DNA of 64,000 nt, taken from Lewinella cohaerens DSM 23179 (GTDB lineage: Bacteria > Bacteroidota > Bacteroidia > Chitinophagales > Saprospiraceae). The stretch covers positions 31,228 to 95,227 of the forward strand of contig NZ_KB903538.1 in the NCBI RefSeq assembly GCF_000379805.1. Reading direction: 5' to 3'. The stretch's first letter is position 1; each line of letters starts with the position of its first letter. A program made the translations under genes and the position numbers. Shown piece after piece: positions 54,164 to 63,338 of the stretch. Below the pieces are notes generated by a model, which had not been told where the DNA came from, did not search any database, and was given only the letters and a program-made list of their open reading frames with translations.

Positions 54164-54535
54164 ATGCAACGATTTAGCGAAAAATACATCATAACAAAAG
54201 AAATGGAGTGGGAAGAACTTGGTGGAGGGGTATCAAGAAAATTCCTAGGCTACGATAACCAAATTATGATGGTAAAAGTGAAATTCGAGAAGGGAGCATT
54301 AGGTTCTCCACATCAACATTTTCACACACAAGCCACCTATTGCGTTTCAGGTAAATTTGAATTTGAAATTGATGGCGTAAAGAAAATTGTAGAAGCTGGA
54401 GACGGGGTGTATATCGAACCTAATTTATTGCATAGCGCCGTTTGCTTGGAAGAAGGGATGCTAATCGACACATTTAGCCCTGTCAGAGAAGATTTTTTAA
54501 GTGGTGGTGAGGTATCTTATTTTGGTGACAAATAG
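54164..54535 (+). CDS. Small cupin-domain protein, KdgF-like
   Basis: 123 residues from ATG 54164 (MQRFSEKYIITKEMEWEEL); the frame is open 50 codons further upstream with unlikely sequence. A single cupin: GVSRKFLGYDNQIMMVKVKF, GALGSPHQHFHTQATYCVSG (metal His residues), EFEIDGVKKIVEAGDGVYIE and PNLLHSAVCLEEG with the last metal His. The layout resembles KdgF, which opens unsaturated uronates in pectin or alginate breakdown, but the fold is used for many reactions. No uronate genes are near, so the role is open. There is no clear promoter. Confidence 0.75.
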   Translation: MQRFSEKYIITKEMEWEELGGGVSRKFLGYDNQIMMVKVKFEKGALGSPHQHFHTQATYCVSGKFEFEIDGVKKIVEAGDGVYIEPNLLHSAVCLEEGMLIDTFSPVREDFLSGGEVSYFGDK

Positions 54536-54751
54536 TCATCAAGAAAATACCTGCTAGCGCTCTTTAAAGGTTTTTTCACGATTTACAACCGTATACTCAA
54601 AGACATAAACCTTTCTTTATCAACACCTTATCGGATTCTTAAAAAACCGACGCTCCCCATAGTCATGCTACCTCATTGGCCGATACGAAGTCCCAAGTTT
54701 GCACGAAACCCCGCGCAAGCTGCCTGTAGGATGCGAACGAAGAGAGCAGTG

Positions 54752-54791
54752 CCGGTGGTAGCGCTACGATGCGTCGTGGCGCTACCACCGG
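54752..54791. repeat. Perfect inverted repeat in an intergenic GC-rich patch
   Basis: CCGGTGGTAGCG / CGCTACCACCGG, 12-base arms with a 16-base loop, inside a GC-rich stretch (about 54660-54840) unlike the flanking AT-rich DNA. No T-run. It lies 80 bases upstream of the kinase-like gene. Confidence 0.6.
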
Positions 54792-54855
54792 AACGCCCCC
54801 CGAAAGGGAGCGACCGAAGGATGCGCCCAAAACATATTCCCAATTGCTATTCCCT

Positions 54856-54863
54856 TACCTTTG
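54856..54863 (+). promoter_or_regulatory. -7 promoter element of the kinase-like gene
   Basis: TAccTTTG, a full consensus match, 7 bases before ATG 54871. It shows that the true start is this ATG and not the in-frame ATG at 54769 inside the inverted repeat. Confidence 0.6.
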
Positions 54864-54870
54864 GGACCTT

Positions 54871-55818
<948 letters not shown>

Positions 55819-55820
55819 AA

Positions 55821-56648
55821 ATGAATTTTTTACAGCTTAGCAATATAGCCATCAAGGCAGCCCTTGCCGCAGGAAAAATCATTCACAAGCGTATAAATGA
55901 GGATGTTTCGGTGGAGAAAAAGAAAGGAGGGACGAGCTATGCCTCGCAAATCGTAACAGCGGTAGACAAAGCCTGTGAATCAGCCATTTTTGCTCATCTA
56001 CTTCCTACTTGTGACGAATTTGACTTAGCGCTTTTATCGGAAGAGACGGAAGATGATGGTAGTCGATTCGAGAAAGATTTCTTTTGGTGCATTGACCCTA
56101 TGGATGGGACGCTTGCTTTTATCAATAAACGACCGGGCTTTTCTGTATCGATTGCTTTAGTCGCAAAAGACGGGACACCATATATAGGAGTAGTGTTTGA
56201 TCCCAGCACAGATACCTTGTACCATGCTATTAAAGAACATGGGGCATTTAAGAATGGTAAACCTTGGGGGATTAAGCATAGAAATGACTGTTTGACTTAC
56301 GTGACTGATCGAAAACTGAAGGATACACCTCGTGCAGCCGAAATAGAAAAATTACTACATAAAAATGTAGCGCAGCTGGCGTTGAATGGGATAAAAGAAA
56401 TTGCTGGAGCCGGATCTGTATTGAACGGTATCATCGTACTGGAAAATGGCCCTGCTTGCATGTTAAAATTTCCAAAAAAAGAAACCGGAGGAGGGAGTAT
56501 ATGGGACTATGCTGCTACGGCCTGTATATATCAGGAGTTGGGCCTAACCGCAACAAATTTTGCAGGAGGAAGATTGGACTTGAACAGAAAAGATGGCACT
56601 TTTATGAATCACGAAGGCGTCTTTTATTCCAATTTGATTTATGGATAA
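55821..56648 (+). CDS. Inositol-monophosphatase-family phosphatase (CysQ-like)
   Basis: 275 residues. ALLSEETEDDG supplies the metal Glu, CIDPMDGTLAFINKRPGFSV the Asp92/Asp95 pair and GT of the family signature, and GGSIWDYAATACIYQELG the C-terminal Asp. It removes a phosphate from a sugar or nucleotide; CysQ-type members act on 3'-phosphoadenosine 5'-phosphate. It follows the kinase-like gene by 2 bases, so the two act together; a kinase plus phosphatase suggests salvage or recycling of a phosphorylated small molecule, substrate unknown. Confidence 0.85.
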   Translation: MNFLQLSNIAIKAALAAGKIIHKRINEDVSVEKKKGGTSYASQIVTAVDKACESAIFAHLLPTCDEFDLALLSEETEDDGSRFEKDFFWCIDPMDGTLAFINKRPGFSVSIALVAKDGTPYIGVVFDPSTDTLYHAIKEHGAFKNGKPWGIKHRNDCLTYVTDRKLKDTPRAAEIEKLLHKNVAQLALNGIKEIAGAGSVLNGIIVLENGPACMLKFPKKETGGGSIWDYAATACIYQELGLTATNFAGGRLDLNRKDGTFMNHEGVFYSNLIYG

Positions 56649-56748
56649 AAGGTGGACCTAAAAAATGACTCAGGAATCGTGATGGTCGATGACCACGAAG
56701 TCGCTATCTTGAGGGCATCTAAATTGAAAACAAAAAACCCTATTAATT

Positions 56749-59547
56749 ATGCGGAGTATTCTCCTCCTATTGACTTTTTTGGTCTATGCTTCTCTTTTAT
56801 CGGCTCAATTGGTTTTAGAAAAAGACATCAACCAAGAAGCAGCTGATTCTGATCCTATCTTCTTTACCACCTTAAATGATGTTGCTTACTTCCGGGCAGA
56901 TGACGGTCTTCACGGTAAAGAGCTATACCGCTACAATATTACCACTGGTGAGGCTTCTTTAGTATTTGATGTACGCCCATTTGATGATCATCCGAGCATT
57001 ATTAGTATCGCAGAAATGGGCGGAAAAATATATTTCAATGGCCGCTGGGGCAACGGCTCTATTTCTTATCTGCTGGTACACGATCCCGTAGCGAATACGA
57101 CGGGGCAACTAATCGATGCTGCTGGACAGACCGTCAGGGAGCCTAGTAACCTATTCGCTTTCAATGGGCAATTGTTCTTCCAGTCAGAACATACTGATGT
57201 TGGCATAGAATTTAGTCGATACGACCCCGTCACTGATGCCATAGAACTACTCGCAGATATCAACCCCGATGGAAACTGCAACTGCAATTTTTATAACAAT
57301 ATAAATGGCGTACTCTATTTTTCGGCCACTGACGGCTTAAATACCGGAGGAATCTGGCGCTACAATCCAACAACAGAAGTAGTAGAAAAATACAGCTACA
57401 CCAGCCCCGATGGTATTTACCCCAACACGAACCTGTTGACTCATCACAATGGCAAGTTATTCTACCGGGCTACCCGGGACGGACAAGGACAAGAGTTAGA
57501 AGTGATCGATATGGCTACTAATAGTATTCTTGACGTGCCCGAAATTTATCTCAATTCGGGTAGTAGTTCCCCTTACGGAATGTTTGGTTTAGATGATAAA
57601 GTATTCTTCTCGGCTCGCACGCTTCTTGCCGGCACTGAATTATGGATATACGACACTACTACCGACGAATTGAGCCCAGCGGCAGAGCTTAATCCAACGG
57701 GTAACGCTTGGCCAAGTGGATTCACCATACTAGGAGATAAGTTTTACTTTACAGCTACCGTCGACGAGGAAAACTATTTCATTTATTCCTATGATCCTGT
57801 TACAGAAATTTTCACACAGGAAGCCACTCTAGATAATGGAGACCTGCCCTCATTCATAAATATTGAGGCAGAAGCAAACGGAACTTTGCTATTATCCGGG
57901 CAATTACTGGCTACTGGACGAGAGTTGTTTCAGTTTACGCCAGGAGATAGCGAGATCACCTTAGCTGCAGATATCAACACCAATACCATTGGCTCTGATC
58001 CCTTCGGATATACCCCTTATAATGGTAAACTTTACTTCGCAGCTACGGAAGTGTTTAGTGGCACTGAAATCTGGGTTTATGATCCGATTACCGGCAATAC
58101 TGAAATCCTGTCTGACGAAGAAGGAAATCTCAACCCCAATGGTTTGATGGTAGTCGATGACCGGCTTTATTTTAGTGGCCTTCACCCTACCTTGGGATAT
58201 GGCTTACTGTATTACGAGGAGGGCGCAACCGAGATTATGGCGACTTCCTACATTACTCCCACGCAGATTGGCCATATTTCAGAGATGATGGTTCATGATG
58301 GAACACTCTATTTCAGGGCAACCGATAACGAACAGTATGGTACCGAATTATTCTATTATGATTCCGCGGCAGATGAAGTTTTTTTAGCGGCAGATACGCA
58401 CCCAACAGGCAATGGCTCTCCTGCTGATTTAATCTCATTTGATGGTCAACTGTACTTCAAGGCAACTCACCCAGATACGGGTAGAGAATTATATTGTTAC
58501 GATAGCCAAACAAATACCCATAGCTTGGTCGTTGATTTGAACCCAGGGGAAGCGTCTGGTAATCCAGGCTCGCTAATTGAATACGCTGGCGAACTTTATT
58601 TCAAAGGCTCCGGTGAAAACAGTACTCAGCTATACAGCTACAATCCAGACTTGGATCTTATAACACAACGCAGTGATCTAAGTAGTGGTTTGGCTCCTGA
58701 ATATCCCACTATTTTTCAGGATAAGCTCTTCTTTGCTGGTAGATTGGCGAGTAACCAAGGCACCGAGCTGCTATTTTTCGATATCGCAACGGGCGAAACC
58801 AGCCTCACCGAAGACTTAATACCTGGCTCAAGTTCCAGCAGCCCACGCGAGCTGACTGTTTTTAATGATCGCCTCTACTTTACGATTGAATCGGAGGATT
58901 TTGGTCGAGAAATATGGGAATATACAGATAGTACTATTGCGATTATCTCGGATATCCGGCCAGGTGTACCCGGTTCTAGCCCTGATAATCTTACCCTTTT
59001 TAACGATAAGTTATATTTCACAGCAGATGATGGCTCAAGGGGTACCGAAATATGGAGCTTAGCGGCCTGCCTCAATGTCGTCGTCGTCACTGAAGCGCAG
59101 CTCGATGCGGAGCCTGGCTCCATTGACTTGAGCGTAGCGGGCGGCCTACCACCTTACAGTTACAGCTGGGATATTGGAGCAGATACCGAAGATCTCTTTA
59201 ACCTGGAGGCCGGCATCTACTCCGTCACTATAACCGATCAATCAGGCTGCTTATCCCAAGTGACGGCAGAAGTTTCCTTTATCAGCGACACGGAAGACAT
59301 CCTACCTGGGGAGCAATTGATGGTATACCCCAATCCCAGTGCTGGCCAATTCACCGTAGACTTGACCAACTTAAACGCAAATCGACTGAGCGTACATAGT
59401 CTGGACGGGAAGTTGCTGTACCGCAAAAACATTACCCCTGATAGCGAGCAAGCGCAGTTTGAGCTGGATTACCTACCTGCTGGCGTCTATCTGTTGAAGG
59501 TAGCAGGCGAGGCTGGAATGGTGACGCAACGGATTATTAAAAGATAA
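56749..59547 (+). CDS. Large secreted beta-propeller-like protein with SprB-type and T9SS sorting domains
   Basis: 932 residues. Signal peptide 1-19 (FLVYASLLSA). Residues about 20-770 are repeats of the ELWxYD type: GKELYRYNI, GIWRYNP, GTELWIYDTTTDELSPAAEL, GTEIWVYDPITGNTEIL, GTELFYYDSAADEVFLA, GRELYCYDSQ, GTELLFFDIATGETSL and GREIWEYTD, each with a DKLYFTA-like strand, so one or more beta-propellers. About 774-850 is an SprB-like repeat (GGLPPYSYSWDIGA, YSVTITDQSGC). The last 75 residues are a T9SS type A domain (VYPNPSAGQFTVDL, ending QRIIKR). It is exposed on the surface or released; its partner is unknown. Confidence 0.85.
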   Translation: MRSILLLLTFLVYASLLSAQLVLEKDINQEAADSDPIFFTTLNDVAYFRADDGLHGKELYRYNITTGEASLVFDVRPFDDHPSIISIAEMGGKIYFNGRWGNGSISYLLVHDPVANTTGQLIDAAGQTVREPSNLFAFNGQLFFQSEHTDVGIEFSRYDPVTDAIELLADINPDGNCNCNFYNNINGVLYFSATDGLNTGGIWRYNPTTEVVEKYSYTSPDGIYPNTNLLTHHNGKLFYRATRDGQGQELEVIDMATNSILDVPEIYLNSGSSSPYGMFGLDDKVFFSARTLLAGTELWIYDTTTDELSPAAELNPTGNAWPSGFTILGDKFYFTATVDEENYFIYSYDPVTEIFTQEATLDNGDLPSFINIEAEANGTLLLSGQLLATGRELFQFTPGDSEITLAADINTNTIGSDPFGYTPYNGKLYFAATEVFSGTEIWVYDPITGNTEILSDEEGNLNPNGLMVVDDRLYFSGLHPTLGYGLLYYEEGATEIMATSYITPTQIGHISEMMVHDGTLYFRATDNEQYGTELFYYDSAADEVFLAADTHPTGNGSPADLISFDGQLYFKATHPDTGRELYCYDSQTNTHSLVVDLNPGEASGNPGSLIEYAGELYFKGSGENSTQLYSYNPDLDLITQRSDLSSGLAPEYPTIFQDKLFFAGRLASNQGTELLFFDIATGETSLTEDLIPGSSSSSPRELTVFNDRLYFTIESEDFGREIWEYTDSTIAIISDIRPGVPGSSPDNLTLFNDKLYFTADDGSRGTEIWSLAACLNVVVVTEAQLDAEPGSIDLSVAGGLPPYSYSWDIGADTEDLFNLEAGIYSVTITDQSGCLSQVTAEVSFISDTEDILPGEQLMVYPNPSAGQFTVDLTNLNANRLSVHSLDGKLLYRKNITPDSEQAQFELDYLPAGVYLLKVAGEAGMVTQRIIKR

Positions 59548-59630
59548 GAGCTTATTGGGGAATCTTGCTTCCTGATTTTCAACAATTCGGAATATTTGTT
59601 TTTCACCAAACGAAATTCCCCAACATGCTC
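59548..59630. repeat. Palindromic element of the GAGCTTGTTTGG family, variant copy
   Basis: GAGCTTATTGGGGAAT (59548-59563) pairs with ATTCCCCAACATGCTC (59615-59630) at 14 of 16 positions. It starts at the end of the T9SS gene and may act as its terminator. The ends match the other copies in the outer GAGC and the TTGG/CCAA core. Confidence 0.6.
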
Positions 59631-59676
59631 TTTACAAATACTTCTACCTAAAAAGCTGTAAATACAACAAAAGCAC

Positions 59677-59685
59677 TATATTTGC
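59677..59685 (+). promoter_or_regulatory. -7 promoter element of secDF
   Basis: TAtaTTTGC, a full consensus match. It gives a leader of about 95 bases before ATG 59787 and rules out the longer open frame, which begins with a TTG inside this element. Confidence 0.55.
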
Positions 59686-59786
59686 GCAGTTTTTCCAAGG
59701 GCTTGTTTTGGAGGCACTCTTGGATAAGACTTTACGTATTTATTTTTTTTCTAATCTTAATTCGAGATTTTTTAAACTTTGAAATT

Positions 59787-62700
59787 ATGCAAGGTAAAGG
59801 AATTGTAAAATTCTTTCTTGTGGTGATGATTCTGGTCACTTTGATCCAGTACCTATTTATTCTCCCGACAAATCGGGTAGAAAAGGACGCTGAGCGCTAT
59901 GCGCTGAGCATTTCGTCATCCATTGAAGACGAAGCGGAACAGAACGAAGCCCATACGGACGCCGTTCGCGCTTACCTAGACTCTATGTCTAGCCAAACGA
60001 TATTTAAAATACCGTTACTCAAGTCTTACACTTATCAAGAACTCAAAAGCCAGCAATTGGCTTACGGTCTTGATTTGAAAGGCGGTATGAGTGTTGTATT
60101 ACAGATTGACCTGAGAGAACTAATAAGGACGCTCGCCCAGAATTCCAAGGATCAAAAATTTCGAACTGCATTAGAAAATGCCTCCAAAGCTCAGTTGAAT
60201 GCACAGTCTGATTTCGTTGCTCTTTTTGCCGACGCATGGCAGGAAGTACGCGGTGAAGATCGCCTCGCTCCTATCTTCCAACGCAACGAATCTTTGCGTG
60301 ATGAGATCAACTACGAGACGACCGATGCCGAAGTTATCCGTATTCTACGTACGAAAGCGGACGAAACAGTAGAGCTCACTTTCAACCTGCTCAAGCAGCG
60401 TATTGACAAGTTGGGTGTTGTGCAGCCAAACGTTAACCTTGATCAGGAACGCGACCTTATTTTGGTTGAACTTCCTGGCATTGATAACCCACAACGTGCT
60501 CGTGAATTCCTGCAGGCAGCAGCCAATCTGGAATTTTTCGAAACGTTCCGCGTAAGTGACCCAGCCGTTTCTAATGCGCTGACACAGGCTAACGAAAAGT
60601 TGCGTACCATTCGTGGTGCAAACACAGAACAGACCATCGAGCGTATTGATACACTTTATGTAACCGATTCACTTGGCAATGTTTCTAACGAAATCGAAAA
60701 GATCGATACGGTATACGCACAGAACAGCCTCAATGGTCCTCTGTTTGACTTGATGTCACCAGGCCAAGGTGCTGTAATCGGTGTTGTTAGCCGTAGCAAT
60801 CTTGGAGAACTGAAGAGCGTACTAGAGATGGAGGAAATCCTGAACTTGTTCCCTTCTGACCTTCGTTTCCGTTTCTCACAGAAACCTTTCGAAAGCACTT
60901 TAATGGACGAGAGTGATCGGCCGTTGGAGATGTTTGAAGTATATGCCATTAAGATGCCTCGCTCTGGCGAAGCACCTCTAAGTGGTGACCACGTAGTTGA
61001 TGCAAGCGCACAGCCAGACCCTCAGAGCAACCAGATTGCTGTATCCTTGAATATGGATCAAACGGGTGCTAAGATTTGGGCACGCATGACTACGGAAGCT
61101 GCAAATAACGGTAACCGTGAAATCGCCATCCTTCTGGATGATGAGGTAGCTTCTGCTCCTCGCGTAAACGAGCCTATTACCGGCGGATCTAGTTCTATTT
61201 CTGGTAGTTTCTCGCTACAGGAAGCAACTGACCTTTCCAATATTTTGGAGATTGGTAAATTGCCTGCCAGTACGGAGATCATTCAGGAATCTGTGGTAGG
61301 TCCTACCCTTGGTGCAGCGAACATTAAAAGCTCAATGACAGCACTTGGTGTAGGTTTCTTGATCGTGATTGCGTTCATGGTTTTCTACTACGGTGGTGGT
61401 GGTATTGTATCTGTTATTGCATTGCTGTTGAACCTTGTCTTCATCTTTGGCGCTCTTGCCAGCTACGGAACGGTACTTACCCTTCCTGGTTTCGCAGGTA
61501 TCATCTTAACGATTGGTATGGCCGTGGATGCGAACGTGATCATCTACGAAAGGATTCGAGAGGAATTGCGAGAAGGCAAGTCAACCATAATGGCTGTTGC
61601 TGACGGTTTCAAACACTCCTATTCTGCGATCATTGATGCCAACGTTACGACGATCCTTACGGCGATTGTCCTTGCCTACTTCGGTTTGGGCCCAATCAAA
61701 GGATTTGCGGTTGTATTGATCATCGGTGTACTTTCTTCTTTATTCACAGCAGTACTGGTAGGGCGTTTGATGCTTGACAGCTACTTGAAGCGTAAGAAAG
61801 ACATCAGCTTTAATACCAGCGTATCGAAGAACGCATTTGCTAATATGAAGATCGACTGGATGGGTAAGCGTCGTATCGCTTATATCATCTCTGGAACGCT
61901 GATCGCCTTGAGTCTTGTCTCTTTCGCAACTCGCGGTTTCGAACTAGGAGTAGATTTCAAAGGAGGTTATAACTACAATATCTCTTTCGATGATAATATA
62001 GATGTTGACATTGATGGCCTACGTGCTAATCTTGCCACTGCTTTTGAAGGTAGCACGCCTATCGTTAAAGAAGTAGCTGGTGTCAATACCTTCAATGTAG
62101 TAACAGACTACCTCATTGATGTACAATTTGACCCGGAAGCTTACGCTAACGAAGATGAAGCTAACGCCAATAAGCCAGAAACATTGGTTATGCACGCGCT
62201 TCACGATGGTGTTGTTAGCACCATTGGTAGCGAAGTGCCTTTCGATCAATTCAGCAATGCTGGTGGTGTGGGCACACATGTTTCCAGCTTTAGCAAAGTA
62301 GGTCCTACGATTGCCGATGATATTACTCGGAGTGCAATTTACGCGGCCATCTTTGCCCTGTTGTTGATCTTCCTGTACATCTTTATCCGCTTTAGCAAGT
62401 GGCAGTACTCACTGGGTGCCGTTGCAGCTTTGTTCCACGATACCTTGATTGTATTGGGTATCTTCTCTTTGGGGCACGGCGTCTTCGGTTTCAGTATGGA
62501 AATTGACCAACCCTTTATCGCTGCAATCTTGACCGTAATTGGTTACTCGATTAACGATACCGTGGTTGTATTTGACCGTATCCGTGAATACTTCAACACT
62601 TACACTAGTGGTGATAAGACTTCTGTGATCAACGCAGCAGTAAACAGTACGGTTAGCCGTACGATCATTACCTCTTTAACCACCCTCTTCGGTGTATTGG

Positions 62701-62888
62701 TACTCTTCCTATTCGGTGGAGCCAGCATCAAAGGTTTTGCTTTCGCAATCCTCGTGGGTGTTTTAGTAGGTACTTACTCATCTATCTTCGTGGCTACTCC
62801 ATTAGTACATGATTTGTCGGATGATCTACAAATGAAAAAGGCTGATGACGGACGCCGGAGCTTCTCTCGTGCTGGTCAGAGTTCTTAA
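59787..62888 (+). CDS. secDF: Protein translocase subunit SecDF (fused)
   Basis: 1033 residues from ATG 59787 (MQGKGIVKFFLVVMILVTLI). The frame opens 35 codons earlier with a TTG inside the promoter, so that start is rejected. SecD half: first membrane segment, AYGLDLKGGMSVVLQIDLRE, periplasmic P1 domain (about 90-490), DANVIIYERIREELREGKS. SecF half (about 690-1033): ELGVDFKGGYNYNISFDD, IRFSKWQYSLGAVAALFHDT, SINDTVVVFDRIREYFNTYT. Both RxxDxKGG-like and DxxxVVFDRIRE motifs are present. It uses the proton or sodium gradient to pull proteins through SecYEG. Fusion is usual in Bacteroidota. Confidence 0.97.
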   Translation: MQGKGIVKFFLVVMILVTLIQYLFILPTNRVEKDAERYALSISSSIEDEAEQNEAHTDAVRAYLDSMSSQTIFKIPLLKSYTYQELKSQQLAYGLDLKGGMSVVLQIDLRELIRTLAQNSKDQKFRTALENASKAQLNAQSDFVALFADAWQEVRGEDRLAPIFQRNESLRDEINYETTDAEVIRILRTKADETVELTFNLLKQRIDKLGVVQPNVNLDQERDLILVELPGIDNPQRAREFLQAAANLEFFETFRVSDPAVSNALTQANEKLRTIRGANTEQTIERIDTLYVTDSLGNVSNEIEKIDTVYAQNSLNGPLFDLMSPGQGAVIGVVSRSNLGELKSVLEMEEILNLFPSDLRFRFSQKPFESTLMDESDRPLEMFEVYAIKMPRSGEAPLSGDHVVDASAQPDPQSNQIAVSLNMDQTGAKIWARMTTEAANNGNREIAILLDDEVASAPRVNEPITGGSSSISGSFSLQEATDLSNILEIGKLPASTEIIQESVVGPTLGAANIKSSMTALGVGFLIVIAFMVFYYGGGGIVSVIALLLNLVFIFGALASYGTVLTLPGFAGIILTIGMAVDANVIIYERIREELREGKSTIMAVADGFKHSYSAIIDANVTTILTAIVLAYFGLGPIKGFAVVLIIGVLSSLFTAVLVGRLMLDSYLKRKKDISFNTSVSKNAFANMKIDWMGKRRIAYIISGTLIALSLVSFATRGFELGVDFKGGYNYNISFDDNIDVDIDGLRANLATAFEGSTPIVKEVAGVNTFNVVTDYLIDVQFDPEAYANEDEANANKPETLVMHALHDGVVSTIGSEVPFDQFSNAGGVGTHVSSFSKVGPTIADDITRSAIYAAIFALLLIFLYIFIRFSKWQYSLGAVAALFHDTLIVLGIFSLGHGVFGFSMEIDQPFIAAILTVIGYSINDTVVVFDRIREYFNTYTSGDKTSVINAAVNSTVSRTIITSLTTLFGVLVLFLFGGASIKGFAFAILVGVLVGTYSSIFVATPLVHDLSDDLQMKKADDGRRSFSRAGQSS

Positions 62889-62940
62889 GGGTATATTGTA
62901 TTAAGTACTAAGTACTTGGTATATTTCGCCTAATATTTTC

Positions 62941-62980
62941 CAAAGCCGCTTCGACATTGTCGGAGTGGCTTTGGTCGTTT
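62941..62980 (+). terminator. Terminator after secDF
   Basis: CAAAGCC (62941-62947) pairs with GGCTTTG (62967-62973) and continues with CGAC/GTCG in the stem with a few mismatches, followed by GTCGTTTTGTG. Located about 55 bases after the stop. Confidence 0.65.
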
Positions 62981-63011
62981 TGTGTGTGTGGTGTCAAAGA
63001 GAGCTTTGATA

Positions 63012-63159
63012 TTTGCAAAAGGCAGGGTGGGAAGCCTTTTAAGACTAGGGTTTCCCACCATCAGTTTTGCAAACCGATCCCGCCAGCGGGATACATTTGT
63101 TTCGTTGAATGGCAAGAGCCCCAAACACGAGTCCCCTCCGCGATTCCGATTCATCGGAA
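63012..63159. repeat. Cluster of three hairpins in the gap after secDF
   Basis: Nested stem: TTTGCAAAA / TTTTGCAAA (63012-63020, 63065-63073) outside GGTGGGAA / TTCCCACC (63026-63033, 63052-63059), with symmetric 5-base loops. Then ATCCCGC-ca-GCGGGAT (63077-63092) and TTCCGAT-tc-ATCGGAA (63144-63159), both perfect. The rest of 62889-63338 holds no convincing gene. Confidence 0.6.
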
Positions 63160-63338
63160 GAGCACCACCGTGATCCCGACTTTTAAGTAGAAAGAACACC
63201 CTCGCGACTGAAACGAGCACATTAACCGACATAAAAGAAATTAGCGACAACAATAAATTGGGGAAAATCGTTTTCTTTGGTAGTTCTTAAGCCCAAAAGT
63301 GATTTTTGTATCTAAACCACTTCTTAATTCAATTCCCG

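Noticed and set aside
53794-54192. Open frame of 132 codons on the minus strand
   Set aside because: It opposes the remnant and the cupin start, its product is an unpatterned mix of hydrophobic and Cys/His residues, and no promoter or family pattern is visible.
62930-63253. Open frames on both strands in the gap after secDF
   Set aside because: They run over the terminator and hairpin cluster and have no start signals; the region is better explained as structured non-coding DNA.
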